64,000 bases of DNA from contig NZ_JBBPCL010000001.1 of assembly GCF_038039215.1 (NCBI RefSeq), positions 3,968,001 to 4,032,000 of the forward strand, read 5' to 3'. The number at the start of each line of letters is the position of its first letter. Within the stretch, counting starts at the first letter, position 1. Under the pieces are notes generated by a model that was not told the origin of the DNA, searched no databases, and was given only the letters and a program-made list of their open reading frames with translations. Made by a program: the position numbers and the translations under genes. Source of the stretch: Pseudonocardia sp. T1-2H (GTDB lineage: Bacteria; Actinomycetota; Actinomycetes; Mycobacteriales; Pseudonocardiaceae). Of the stretch, positions 8,911 through 17,967 are shown piece by piece.

Positions 8911-11900
8911 TCAGCCGAGGCAGCCGGGGCCCAGCAGCGCCTTCAGGTCCCCGTACAGCGACGGGCTGTTCGTCACCTTCAGGCCCTGGTCCAGGCGCAG
9001 CATCGTGGTCTTCGTGCCGTAGACCAGCGCGAGGTGCACCTCGGACGTGCCGGGGTGGTGGGTGAGGACCTCCTTGAGCTGCGCGACCCGCTCCGGGGTG
9101 CACATCTCGGTGCGCAGGCTGACCTTCACCGGCAGCCCCGCCTCCCCCGCGGCCTGCAGCTCGGGGACGGCGAGGTCGTTCGCGATCAGGGAGACCCGGT
9201 CGTCCCGCTTGTTCACCCGGGCCTTCACCAGCACGATCGCGTCCTCGGCCACGTCCACGCCGACGACCTGGTAGGCGCGCGGGAAGAACAGCACCTCGAT
9301 ACCGCCGACGAGGTCCTCGATCTGGGCCGACGCCCAGGGCTCGCCGTTCTTGTTCACCCGCCGGTTGACGTTCGCGAGGATGCCGCCCACGGTGACCTGT
9401 GCGCCCTCGGCGACCGTGCCCTCGAGGATCGCCTGGATCGGGGTGTCCGCCTTGGCCGAGAGGGCCTGCTCGAACCCTTCCAGGGGGTGCCCGGAGACGT
9501 AGAGGCCCAGCATCTCCCGCTCGACGGCGAGCTTGTGCTTGGTGTCCCACTCCTCCTCGGGCACCTTGACGTCGAAGAGGCCGGTGAAGGCGTCGTCGTC
9601 GGACGGGCCGTCGAGGGAGCCGAAGAGGTCGAACTGGCCCATCGACGCGGCCTTCTTGGTGCTCATCACCTGGTCGATCGCGTCCGCGTGGACGAGCAGC
9701 AGACCCTTGCGCGAGTGGCCGAGCGAGTCGAACGCACCGGCCTTGACCAGCGACTCGATGACCTTCTTGTTGCAGACCACCGCGTCGACCTTGCGCAGGA
9801 AGTCCGAGAAGTCGGTGAAGTCCCCCTTCTCCTTGCGCGCGGCCACGATCGCGTCGACGACGTTGAAGCCGACGTTGCGGATCGCGCCGAGGCCGAAGCG
9901 GATGTCCGTGCCGACCGGGGCGAAGTTCCGGACCGACTCGTTGACGTCCGGCGCCAGGACCTTGATCCCCATCCGGCGGCACTCCGCCAGGTAGATCGCG
10001 GCCTTGTCCTTGTCGTCCCGGACCGAGGTGAGCACCGCGGCCATGTACTCCGCGGGGTAGTTCGCCTTGAGGTAGGCCGTCCAGTACGAGACGACGCCGT
10101 AGGCGGCGGAGTGCGCGCGGTTGAACGCGTAGTCCGAGAAGGGCAGCAGGATGTCCCAGAGCGTCTTGACCGCGGCCTCGGAGTAGCCGTTGTCCTTCAT
10201 GCCCTGGGCGAAGCCGGCGTACTCCTTGTCCAGGATCTCCTTCTTCTTCTTGCCCATCGCGCGGCGGAGCAGGTCCGCCTTGCCGAGCGTGTACCCGGCG
10301 AGCTTCTGGGCGATCGCCATGACCTGTTCCTGGTAGACGATCAGGCCGTAGGTCTCGCCGAGGATGTCCTTGAGGGGCTCCGCCAGCTCCGGGTGGATCG
10401 GCGTGACCTCTTGGCGGCCGTTCTTGCGGTCCGCGTAGTCGTTGTGCGCGTTCGCGCCCATCGGGCCCGGCCGGTAGAGCGCGCCGACGGCCGAGATGTC
10501 GTCGAACTCGGTGGGCGCCATCCGGCGCAGCAGGTCCCGCATCGGGCCGCCGTCCAGCTGGAAGACGCCGAGCGTGTCCCCCCGGGCGAGCAGGTCGTAG
10601 GTCTTCTGGTCGTCCAGGTCGACGGTCTCGATCTCGAGCTTCGGCTTGCCGTTGAGCTCGATGTTCTCCAGCGCGTCGTCGATGATCGTGAGGTTGCGCA
10701 GGCCCAGGAAGTCCATCTTGAGCAGCCCGAGCGTCTCGCAGGCGCCCATGTCGAACTGCGTGATGATCGAGCCGTCGGCCTCGCGGCGCTGGATCGGGAT
10801 GACGTCCAGCAGCGGCTTGCTGGACATGATCACGCCGGCCGCGTGCACGCCCCACTGGCGCTTGAGGCCCTCGAGGCCCCGCGCGGTGTCGATGATCTCC
10901 TTGACCTGCGGGTCCGCCTCGTAGAGGGCCCGGACCTCGGTGGCCTCGGAGTAGCGCTTGTGGCTCGGGTCGAACACCCCGGACAGCGGGATGTCCTTGC
11001 CCATGACGGCCGGCGGCATGGCCTTGGTGATCCGGTCCGCCACCGAGTAGCCGGGCTGGCCGAACAGCACGCGCGCCGAGTCCTTGATCGCGGCCTTCGC
11101 CTTGATCGTGGAGTAGGTGATGATCTGCGCGATCCGGTCCTCGCCGTACTTCTCCGTGGTGTAGCGGATCATCTCGCCACGCCGACGCTCGTCGAAGTCC
11201 ATGTCGATGTCGGGCATCGAGATGCGCTCGGGGTTCAGGAACCGCTCGAAGATCAGCTTGTGCTTGATCGGGTCCAGGTCCGTGATGGCCAGCGCGTAGG
11301 CGATCAGCGAGCCCGCGGCGGAGCCACGGCCGGGGCCGCACCGGATGCCGACGGACTTGGCGTACTGGATGAGGTCCGCGGTGACCAGGAAGTACCCCGG
11401 GAAGCCCATCTGGATGATGACCCCGAGCTCGTACTCGGCCTGCTTGCGGTACTGCTCGGTGACGCCGTTCGGGAACCGCGCGTGCAGCCCCCGCTCGACC
11501 TCCTTGATCAGCCAGGACTCCTCGGTCTCGCCCTCCGGGACGGGCGCCCGGGGCATCAGGTCCTGGCTGGCGAAGGAGATGCCGACGCGTTCGGCGACGG
11601 CGAGGGTGTTGTCGCAGGCCTCCGGGTGCAGCGGGTCCCACTGGGCGCGCATCTCGGCGGCCGACTTGAGGTAGAAGTCCTGCGCGTCGAACTTGAAGCG
11701 GTTCGGGTCCGACATGGTCTTGCCGGTCTGGACGCAGAGCAGCACCTCGTGCGGCTTGTTGTCGTCCGGATAGGTGTAGTGCAGGTCGTTCGTGGCGAGG
11801 CCGGGCAGGTCGAGCTTCTTCTTCAGCGCGAAGAGGTCCTCCTGGACCCGCTTCTCGATCTCGATCCCGTGGTCCATCAGCTCGCAGAAGAAGTTGTCCT

Positions 11901-12459
11901 TGCCGAAGATGTCCCGGTAGTCGCTCGCGGCCTGGCACGCGTCGTCGAAGCGGTCCTGCTGCAGCAGGCGGGCCACCTCGCCGGACGGGCAGCCGGTGGT
12001 GGCGATGATCCCCTTGCCGTAGGTCTCCAGCAGCTCGCGGTCCATGCGGGGCTTGTAGTAGTAGCCCTCGAGGCTCGCGAGGCTGGAGAGCCGGAAGAGG
12101 TTGTGCATCCCCTCGTTGTTCTCGGCCAGCAGCGTCATGTGGGTGTACATCTCACCCGGGTTGCTGTCGCTGACCTGCTGGCCGCCGAGGGTGGCCCGCT
12201 TGCGCTCGTGCCGGGAGCCCGGCGCGAGGTAGCCCTCCATGCCGATGATCGGCTTGACCCCGGCCGCGGTGGCCTTCTTCCAGAACTCGTAGGCCCCGTA
12301 GACGTTGCCGTGGTCCGTCATGGCGAGCGCGGGCATCTCCATGCGGGCGGCCTCCTTGAAGAGGTCGTCCAGGCGCGCCGCACCGTCCAGCATCGAGAAC
12401 TCGGTGTGGGTGTGGAGATGGACGAAGCCGTCCTTGCTGGTTCCGCTCGCCGAGGCCAT
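8911..12459 (-). CDS. dnaE1: DNA polymerase III alpha subunit DnaE1
   Basis: This is the replicative DNA polymerase, 1182 residues, full family length. The N-terminal PHP domain begins [13 protein letters not shown] and retains metal-binding His residues (MTDHGNVYG), consistent with the proofreading exonuclease role known for actinobacterial DnaE1. The polymerase palm contains the catalytic aspartates in [12 protein letters not shown] (about residue 416). Later come the fingers, the helix-hairpin-helix region and an OB fold ([18 protein letters not shown]). ATG 12459 is chosen because the family N-terminus starts a few residues later and GGAAG lies upstream. It stands alone on the minus strand. 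Confidence 0.97.
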   Translation of the reverse strand: MASASGTSKDGFVHLHTHTEFSMLDGAARLDDLFKEAARMEMPALAMTDHGNVYGAYEFWKKATAAGVKPIIGMEGYLAPGSRHERKRATLGGQQVSDSNPGEMYTHMTLLAENNEGMHNLFRLSSLASLEGYYYKPRMDRELLETYGKGIIATTGCPSGEVARLLQQDRFDDACQAASDYRDIFGKDNFFCELMDHGIEIEKRVQEDLFALKKKLDLPGLATNDLHYTYPDDNKPHEVLLCVQTGKTMSDPNRFKFDAQDFYLKSAAEMRAQWDPLHPEACDNTLAVAERVGISFASQDLMPRAPVPEGETEESWLIKEVERGLHARFPNGVTEQYRKQAEYELGVIIQMGFPGYFLVTADLIQYAKSVGIRCGPGRGSAAGSLIAYALAITDLDPIKHKLIFERFLNPERISMPDIDMDFDERRRGEMIRYTTEKYGEDRIAQIITYSTIKAKAAIKDSARVLFGQPGYSVADRITKAMPPAVMGKDIPLSGVFDPSHKRYSEATEVRALYEADPQVKEIIDTARGLEGLKRQWGVHAAGVIMSSKPLLDVIPIQRREADGSIITQFDMGACETLGLLKMDFLGLRNLTIIDDALENIELNGKPKLEIETVDLDDQKTYDLLARGDTLGVFQLDGGPMRDLLRRMAPTEFDDISAVGALYRPGPMGANAHNDYADRKNGRQEVTPIHPELAEPLKDILGETYGLIVYQEQVMAIAQKLAGYTLGKADLLRRAMGKKKKEILDKEYAGFAQGMKDNGYSEAAVKTLWDILLPFSDYAFNRAHSAAYGVVSYWTAYLKANYPAEYMAAVLTSVRDDKDKAAIYLAECRRMGIKVLAPDVNESVRNFAPVGTDIRFGLGAIRNVGFNVVDAIVAARKEKGDFTDFSDFLRKVDAVVCNKKVIESLVKAGAFDSLGHSRKGLLLVHADAIDQVMSTKKAASMGQFDLFGSLDGPSDDDAFTGLFDVKVPEEEWDTKHKLAVEREMLGLYVSGHPLEGFEQALSAKADTPIQAILEGTVAEGAQVTVGGILANVNRRVNKNGEPWASAQIEDLVGGIEVLFFPRAYQVVGVDVAEDAIVLVKARVNKRDDRVSLIANDLAVPELQAAGEAGLPVKVSLRTEMCTPERVAQLKEVLTHHPGTSEVHLALVYGTKTTMLRLDQGLKVTNSPSLYGDLKALLGPGCLG

Positions 12460-12859
12460 ATGTCTTCCGGGCTCCTCTCACGCGCTCTCGCACGGTGCGT
12501 TGCGGTCCCCCGGACGCCCCCCGCGAGTGCCGCTCCCCCTTGCCGGCCGGTGCGGCCGGACGGGGGAAGGGGCGGGTGCTCGCGAGGTCCGGGGAGGGCC
12601 AAGACTAACCCCGGGCACCGACACTTCCTCGTGTCCCGGGGGGTGGTCGGCGAACGCCCAGCTCACCGGGGCGAGCGGTGTGTCGGGCCGCTCGACCGGC
12701 CTCACTGCGGGTGCTCCTGCGATCACGCGGAGCGTCGGCGGGGGGCCTCCACCGGTCGTTCCGTGAGCCGCGCAGGTGCTGTGGGGGACGGCGCGCGTCG
12801 CGTCAAGCCGCGCGTGGTGCCGGGCCGGCGCGTGGAGGGCCGGTGCGGGGTCGAGGGCC
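12460..12859. other. 400-bp region upstream of dnaE1
   Basis: No gene is supported: open frames here lack Shine-Dalgarno sites and family likeness. On the minus strand TAGTCT (12607-12602) is a good -10 candidate for dnaE1, about 140 nt before its ATG. A GC-rich imperfect hairpin (about 12533-12566, ccccc...ggccgg...ggggg) lies in the resulting leader. Confidence 0.4.
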
Positions 12860-14014
12860 TCAGGCCGCCGCGGTGAGGCGGGTGTCCGCCGGGGCGAGGA
12901 CGCGGGTGTAGACGGCCTCGAACGCGTCCAGGGTGGCGGGCAGGGCGTGCCCCGCCACGATCTCCCGGCTCGTGGCGCCCATCCGGGCCCGGGTGCCACG
13001 GTCGCGCAGCAGCGCGCCGAGGGAGGCGGCCAGCGCGTCGATGTCGCCGGGCGGGTAGAGCCAGCCGTTGCGGCCGGGGCGGACGAGATGCGGCAGCGCC
13101 ATCGCGTCCGCGGCGACGACCGGCTTGCCCGCCGCCATCGCCTCCAGGGTCACCAGGCTCTGCAGCTCCGCGACGCCCGGCATGCAGAAGACCGCGCAGC
13201 GCCGGTAGGCCGCGACCAGCTCGGCCTCGTCCACGAAGCCGTGGAAGACGACCCGGTCGGCGATGCCGAGCCGGTCCACCAGCGCGGTCCACTCGGCCCG
13301 CTTGCTGCCGTCGCCGACGATCTCCAGGCGCAGGCCGGGCGGCAGCGTCGCGACCGCGCGGATCAGCTCGTCGACCCGCTTCTCCTGGTCCAGACGCCCG
13401 ACGAACAGGATCGTCGGCGTCGCGTCCTCGGTGCCGCCGGCGTAGCGGTCGGCGTCGATGCCGCAGGAGATGGCCGAGCCGGTCAGGCCGGTCGAGCGCG
13501 CCAGGAGCTCGACCGCCCGCGGGGTCGGGGCCGTCACGGCGTCGGCGCGGCCGAAGACCTTCCGCAGGTCCCGCCAGGCGAACCGGGACGCCGGGCCGTG
13601 CAGGACGGACGGCAGGAAGGAGTGGTCGAGGAGGTTCTCCGGCATGAAGTGGTTGGTCGCGACGAGCGGGAGCCCGGCCTCGGCCGCGGCCACCGCCACC
13701 CCGCGGCCGACCGAGAAGTGGGCCTGCACGTGCACGACGTCCGGGGCGACCTCGCCGAGCACGGCGGCGGTCCCGGGCCGCGCCTGCCAGGGCAGGCACA
13801 CCCGGAACGAGTCCTGCAGCGGGTAGCGGTGCGAGCGGAGCCGGTGGACGGTCACGCCCTCCACCTCCCGGGAGCCGGCGGGGCCCTCGGGCGACGGGGC
13901 GACGACGTGCACCTCGTGCCCGCGTTCGGCCAGCCCGGTGGCCAGCCGTTCGGCGAAGCGGGCGGCGCCGTTCACGTCCGGCGGGTAGGTGTCGGCACCG
14001 ATCATGATCCGCAT
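12860..14014 (-). CDS. GT4-family glycosyltransferase (GT-B fold)
   Basis: A 384-residue glycosyltransferase. The N-terminal Rossmann half starts MRIMIGADTYPPDVNGAA, with the GT4 donor-domain block ILFVGRLDQEKRVDELI. The E-x7-E region ELQSLVTLEAMAAGKPVVA, which holds the nucleotide sugar, is near the C-terminus. The overall look resembles PimC-like or diacylglycerol alpha-glycosyltransferases that act at the inner face of the membrane; the exact sugar and acceptor cannot be read from sequence. ATG 14014 has GAGGAG upstream. It is last in a three-gene minus-strand unit behind two membrane proteins, which may supply or move its lipid acceptor (inference). Confidence 0.85.
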   Translation of the reverse strand: MRIMIGADTYPPDVNGAARFAERLATGLAERGHEVHVVAPSPEGPAGSREVEGVTVHRLRSHRYPLQDSFRVCLPWQARPGTAAVLGEVAPDVVHVQAHFSVGRGVAVAAAEAGLPLVATNHFMPENLLDHSFLPSVLHGPASRFAWRDLRKVFGRADAVTAPTPRAVELLARSTGLTGSAISCGIDADRYAGGTEDATPTILFVGRLDQEKRVDELIRAVATLPPGLRLEIVGDGSKRAEWTALVDRLGIADRVVFHGFVDEAELVAAYRRCAVFCMPGVAELQSLVTLEAMAAGKPVVAADAMALPHLVRPGRNGWLYPPGDIDALAASLGALLRDRGTRARMGATSREIVAGHALPATLDAFEAVYTRVLAPADTRLTAAA

Positions 14015-14055
14015 GGGGTTCTCCTCGGGACGGTTCGGGGTGGGAATGGAAGAGG

Positions 14056-14979
14056 TCAGGAGCGGCCGGCGAGCACGGGCTCGCGGTCGTCGGCGGGACG
14101 GGCCGGGGTGCGGGTGGCGGCATCGGGGTGGTGCCGGGCGAGGAGCGCGACCCCGCCGGCGGCGACGAGTGCACCGCCGGCCATGCCGAGCACGGCGCCG
14201 GTACCGAGCCCGGCGCCCTCACCGAGCAGACCCGTCCCGAGGGCGACGGCCACCACCGGGTCGACGACGGTCAGCGCCGCGACCACCACGGCCGGCGGTC
14301 CGGAGGCGAAGGCCTGCTGGACGAGCCAGCCGCCCGTGAGCAGGGCCACGACGACCCCGGCGGCGGCGACGAGGACGGCCTGGTCGAACGGCCCCGCGGC
14401 ACCCGTCGCGAGCTGCCGGGACACGGCCCGGACGGTCGCGGCGACCAGCCCGAACGCGACCGCGCCGCCCACGGCACAGGCGAGACAGCGCAGCCGTGCG
14501 GAGGTCCGGGCGGCCACCGCGGCGAGCAGGAGCACGACCGTGGCCGCGAGCGCCCCGGCGATCAGCAGGGACCGGCCCGGGAGCGCGCCGGTGGCCTCGA
14601 CCGGGTCTGCCGCGGCTGCGAACCGGACGACCAGCGCGACGCCCCCGACGCAGGCCGCGCTCCCGATGAGAACCGCCGCTGCCGGCCTGCCCCCGTTGCG
14701 GAGACCGAGCAGGACCGCGATCGGGACCGCGAGCACCCCGATCGGCTGCACGACGGACACCGGCGCCAGGACGAGCGCGACGGCGTGCAGCGCGGCCCCG
14801 CCGGCGGCGAGCCCGATGCCGAGCAGCCAGGACGGGCGGCGGAGCAGGTCCAGGAATCCGGCGAGATCGAGCGAGGGACGGGAGCCGGGCACCCGGACCG
14901 CTCCGTGCTGGAGCACCGCGGCGAGGGCGAAGCATCCCGCGCCGGCGGCGGCGAGCACGACGGCGAGCAGGAGGCTCAT
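14056..14979 (-). CDS. DMT-superfamily (EamA-like) membrane protein
   Basis: A 307-residue integral membrane protein with about nine to ten hydrophobic helices and almost no soluble part. It has the DMT pattern of two repeats (for example VVQPIGVLAVPIAVLLGL and VVDPVVAVALGTGLLGEG, where a Pro-containing helix recurs in each half). Transporters of this fold carry small metabolites or nucleotide sugars, but the substrate is unknown. ATG 14979 overlaps the stop of the upstream DUF998 gene (ATGA), so the two are coupled. The open frame running upstream to 15285 is a shadow of the DUF998 gene. Confidence 0.75.
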   Translation of the reverse strand: MSLLLAVVLAAAGAGCFALAAVLQHGAVRVPGSRPSLDLAGFLDLLRRPSWLLGIGLAAGGAALHAVALVLAPVSVVQPIGVLAVPIAVLLGLRNGGRPAAAVLIGSAACVGGVALVVRFAAAADPVEATGALPGRSLLIAGALAATVVLLLAAVAARTSARLRCLACAVGGAVAFGLVAATVRAVSRQLATGAAGPFDQAVLVAAAGVVVALLTGGWLVQQAFASGPPAVVVAALTVVDPVVAVALGTGLLGEGAGLGTGAVLGMAGGALVAAGGVALLARHHPDAATRTPARPADDREPVLAGRS

Positions 14980-15698
14980 GCCGCCGCCCCCGAAGCGCCG
15001 GCCCCGACCGGGCACCGTCCCACGAGCGCCGGGTCGGCCTCGGGCACCGCGACGAGATCCGGGGCGGTGCGCCGCAGCGCCCGGGCCGTGACGAGCAGCA
15101 ACACGATCACCAGGGCGTAGAGAACCCGCTCCACCCCACCCAGCAGCGGAAATCGGGGTGAACCGGCGATGTCGATCGCCAGCACGATCGGAACGTGCGC
15201 CACCAGGAACGCTCCCGCGGCCACGCCGACGGTCACGGCCAGCCCGCGCAGCGCCCCGTTCCGGAGCGCACGGCCGAGCAGCCATACGGCGATCGGGAGG
15301 GTGGCGAAGGCCAGGGCCCCGGCGTACCGGTGCACGCCCGCGGCGAGGTCGGCCGGGACGCCGGGCGGGTTGGTCGGGAAGAGACCCACCAGCAGCAGCG
15401 CGGCGCTCCAGCCGAGCAGCAGCACCGGCACGGCGCGGGCCGCCGGGGCGGCGCGCCGGGCGGCCGCCGCGAGGGCCATCCCGACCAGGCCGAGCGCCAG
15501 GGCGGCGACCGCCAGCAGCGCGTACCCGCCCGGCAGGGCGACGTAGTCGCTGACGGTGAGGGCCAGGGGGTCGATCCGCGGGGTGGCGAGCGCGCCGGCC
15601 AGGTGCAGCCCGCCGGCCGCCGTCACCGCAACCGCGGCGCCGGCCCCCGCGACGAGGAGCGGGTCGGCTGTCCTGTGTGAAGGGGCTTCCTGGCTCAT
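14976..15698 (-). CDS. DUF998 family membrane protein
   Basis: A 240-residue protein with about six transmembrane helices. The pattern LTVSDYVALPGG after the first helix, a loop with FPTNPPGVP and then VHRYAGALAF match DUF998 proteins, whose function is unknown. ATG 15698 is chosen because MSQEAP begins a short hydrophilic tail before helix 1. The start codon is overlapped by a 16-bp inverted repeat that may be an operator. It is the first gene of the DUF998-DMT-GT4 unit and overlaps the next gene by 4 bp. Confidence 0.75.
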   Translation of the reverse strand: MSQEAPSHRTADPLLVAGAGAAVAVTAAGGLHLAGALATPRIDPLALTVSDYVALPGGYALLAVAALALGLVGMALAAAARRAAPAARAVPVLLLGWSAALLLVGLFPTNPPGVPADLAAGVHRYAGALAFATLPIAVWLLGRALRNGALRGLAVTVGVAAGAFLVAHVPIVLAIDIAGSPRFPLLGGVERVLYALVIVLLLVTARALRRTAPDLVAVPEADPALVGRCPVGAGASGAAA

Positions 15699-15713
15699 GG
15701 GACGACCGTCCCA
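15698..15713. promoter_or_regulatory. 16-bp inverted repeat over the DUF998 start codon
   Basis: TGGGACG and CGTCCCA are perfect arms separated by 2 bp. The symmetry and its place at the operon start suggest a repressor site, though it could also form an mRNA hairpin at the ribosome-binding region. Confidence 0.4.
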
Positions 15714-15749
15714 GCGGACGGGCCGCGGCAGAATCAGGTGATCCACCCA

Positions 15750-15801
15750 GTCCGACCGGGGGTTACCCCGGGGTCGACCGCGGGTCAGCCCCCGGTCCGA
15801 C
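15750..15801 (-). terminator. Hairpin behind the antiporter-lspA-rluD operon
   Basis: GTCCGACCGGGGG (15750-15762) pairs with CCCCCGGTCCGAC (15789-15801) with one mismatch in 13. It starts 2 bp beyond the stop of the last gene (15804). Confidence 0.6.
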
Positions 15802-15803
15802 GA

Positions 15804-16484
15804 TCAGGGCGCGGCGGGGACCGGTCCGTCGTCCGGCAGCGGGACGGCCGACTCCCGCTGCTCCGGCAGCAGCGGGGCGAGGGCCAGCTCGGCCGGGGTC
15901 GTGCCCACCGGTGCGGCCTGGACCGCCCGGACCCCGCGGGCCGCGGCGAGCGCCTCGAGGGCCGCCCGGCCCGTCTGCACGACGAGCGCGACGACGCACG
16001 CGCACGGCCCGCGGTATGCCGCGTCCTCGGCCGCGGCGACGGCCGCGGGACGCCCGCCGAGCCGCGCCGCGTCCGCCCCGGCGGCGATCCCGGCGCGCTG
16101 CCGGGCCGTGTCGAGGGCGGCGGGGTTCGGGACCCCGGCGTCGACGGTCTGGAAGCGCAGCGCGGTCTGGACGCGCGGGATCGGCACCCGGAACACGGCC
16201 GTCAGGACGCGGTCGTCGCCGACCAGCGCGGCCGCGGCGGCCGGGGTGACCTCGGTGTCGAGCTGCACCAGCGCGGGTGCGGAGGCGCCGGGCGGGGGCA
16301 GCTGCGCGGGGAGCCGGGCGCGGTAGTCCGCGACCGCCTCCCCCGGGTCCGGGCCGAGCCGCACCGAACCCGGCGACGGCCCGGGTCCCGCGGGCCCGCC
16401 GTACTGCCGTGAGGCGTAGAACGCGACGAGCACGAGGATCACGCCGCAGACGACGTAGGCGGCGAGCCGCCGGTTGCGGGTCAT
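15804..16484 (-). CDS. Hypothetical membrane-anchored extracytoplasmic protein
   Basis: I do not recognise this 226-residue protein. After MTRNRR there is one hydrophobic helix (LAAYVVCGVILVLVAFYA, about residues 7-25) without a lipobox, then an Ala/Pro/Gly-rich domain of about 190 residues presumably outside the membrane. It has two neighbouring cysteines (GPCACVV) in a hydrophobic strand. The start codon overlaps the rluD stop by one base (TGATG), so it is coupled to the lspA-rluD operon. Composition matches its neighbours, with no sign of transfer. Confidence 0.7.
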   Translation of the reverse strand: MTRNRRLAAYVVCGVILVLVAFYASRQYGGPAGPGPSPGSVRLGPDPGEAVADYRARLPAQLPPPGASAPALVQLDTEVTPAAAAALVGDDRVLTAVFRVPIPRVQTALRFQTVDAGVPNPAALDTARQRAGIAAGADAARLGGRPAAVAAAEDAAYRGPCACVVALVVQTGRAALEALAAARGVRAVQAAPVGTTPAELALAPLLPEQRESAVPLPDDGPVPAAP

Positions 16485-17413
16485 CAGTCCCGCAGCAGCC
16501 CGAGGGCTCGCTCGAGGTCCGCCGGGTACTCGCTGACGAACTCGACCCACCGGTCGTCCGCCGGGTGGTGGAACCCCAGCTGCCGGGCGTGCAGCCACTG
16601 CCGGCCGAGGTGCAGCCGCTTGGCCAGCGTCGGGTCCGCGCCGTAGGTGATGTCCCCGACGCACGGGTGGCGCAGCGCGGAGAAGTGCACCCGGATCTGG
16701 TGCGTGCGGCCGGTCTCCAGGTGCACGTCCAGCAGGCTGGCGGCGCGGAAGGCCTCGATCGTGTCGTAGTGCGTGACGCTCGGCTTCCCGTCCGCGACGA
16801 CGGCGAACCGGTAGTCGTGCTTCGGGTGCCGGTCGATCGGGGCGTCGATCGTGCCGCTCGTCGGGTCCGGGTGGCCCTGGACGATCGCGTGGTAGCGCTT
16901 CTCGACGGTGCGCTCCTTGAACGCCCGCTTCAGCACGGTGTACGCGTGCTCGGACTTCGCGACGACCATGACCCCGGTGGTGCCGACGTCCAGGCGGTGC
17001 ACGATGCCCTTGCGTTCGGCCGAGCCGGACGTCGAGACGCGGGTGCCCAGGGCCGCCAGCCCGCCGAGGACGGTGGGCCCGGTCCAGCCCGGGCTGGGGT
17101 GCGCCGCGACGCCGACGGGCTTGTCCACGACCACGATGTCGTCGTCCTCGTACAGGACGGTGAGACCGGCGACGACCTCCGGCGGGGCCGAGATCGCCGT
17201 CGGCACGTCCGGCGACGGCAGCTCGACCTCGAGCCAGCTGCCCGCGGTGAGCCGGTCCGACTTGCCGGCGGCCTGGCCGTCGACGGCGACCCGGCCCTCC
17301 TCGGCGAGGGTCGCGACGACGGTGCGGGACAGGCCCAGCAGGCGGGCGAGGCCGGCGTCGACGCGCATGCCGTCCAGGCCGTCGGGCACGGGGAGCTGGC
17401 GGAGGTCACTCAC
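16484..17413 (-). CDS. rluD: RluD-type 23S rRNA pseudouridine synthase
   Basis: A 309-residue enzyme that converts uridines in 23S rRNA to pseudouridine. It has an N-terminal S4 RNA-binding domain ([18 protein letters not shown], about residues 25-90) and an RsuA/RluD catalytic domain. The catalytic aspartate lies in [16 protein letters not shown] (about residue 137), and [11 protein letters not shown] is the family signature near the C-terminus. It starts at GTG 17413, 8 bp inside the end of lspA. The lspA-rluD order is widely conserved, including in mycobacteria. Confidence 0.94.
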   Translation of the reverse strand: MSDLRQLPVPDGLDGMRVDAGLARLLGLSRTVVATLAEEGRVAVDGQAAGKSDRLTAGSWLEVELPSPDVPTAISAPPEVVAGLTVLYEDDDIVVVDKPVGVAAHPSPGWTGPTVLGGLAALGTRVSTSGSAERKGIVHRLDVGTTGVMVVAKSEHAYTVLKRAFKERTVEKRYHAIVQGHPDPTSGTIDAPIDRHPKHDYRFAVVADGKPSVTHYDTIEAFRAASLLDVHLETGRTHQIRVHFSALRHPCVGDITYGADPTLAKRLHLGRQWLHARQLGFHHPADDRWVEFVSEYPADLERALGLLRD

Positions 17414-17960
17414 TGGGGACGGCTTCTTCCTTGGTGGTCTTCGTGCCGTCGAGCTCGCGCCCGAGCAGGGCCATCAGCACGAGCAGGATCCCGCCGCAGA
17501 CGATCGAGGAGTCCGCCAGGTTGAACACCGGCCAGACCGAGCCGTCCGGCGCGAAGAGCGACACGACGTCGACCACGTGGCCCTGCAGGGGGCCGGGCGC
17601 GCGGAACAGCCGGTCCGTGAGGTTGCCCAGCGCGCCGCCGAGGACCAGCCCGAGGGCGAGCGCCCAGCCGGTCGAACGGAGCTTGCGGGAGATCCGGACG
17701 ATCACCACGACGACCGCGACGGCGATCAGCGTGAGCACCCAGGTGTAGCCCGTGGCCAGCGAGAACGCGGCGCCCGGGTTGCGCACGAGGACCAGGTAGA
17801 CGGCACCGCCGAGGAGCTCGACCGGCGGGCGGCCCTCCAGCTCGGCGACGGACAGGGTCTTGGTGAGGATGTCGAGCCCGAGGATCGCGACCGCGACGAC
17901 GGCGAGCAGCAGCACCCTCTTCGGCGGGAGATCGGGGGCTGTGTCGGGCTCGGCGGTCAC
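17406..17960 (-). CDS. lspA: Lipoprotein signal peptidase LspA
   Basis: Signal peptidase II, 184 residues, cleaves the signal peptide of lipidated prolipoproteins in the membrane. Four transmembrane helices are clear. The two catalytic aspartates are in GNLTDR and FNLADSS. The start is taken as GTG 17960. Upstream codons are an out-of-frame reading of the antiporter gene. The gap to the antiporter stop is 7 bp, so coupling is likely. CATAAT also lies 6 nt before the GTG, which could be a leaderless promoter, but it includes the antiporter stop codon and may be chance. The LppM-like protein in this window is a plausible substrate. Confidence 0.95.
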   Translation of the reverse strand: MTAEPDTAPDLPPKRVLLLAVVAVAILGLDILTKTLSVAELEGRPPVELLGGAVYLVLVRNPGAAFSLATGYTWVLTLIAVAVVVVIVRISRKLRSTGWALALGLVLGGALGNLTDRLFRAPGPLQGHVVDVVSLFAPDGSVWPVFNLADSSIVCGGILLVLMALLGRELDGTKTTKEEAVPSE

Positions 17961-17967
17961 CCCACGA

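Noticed and set aside
9034..12876. 1280-codon plus-strand frame opposite dnaE1
   Set aside because: Pure shadow of dnaE1 codon structure; composition is Val/Arg/Asp/Gly-rich without any recognisable fold.
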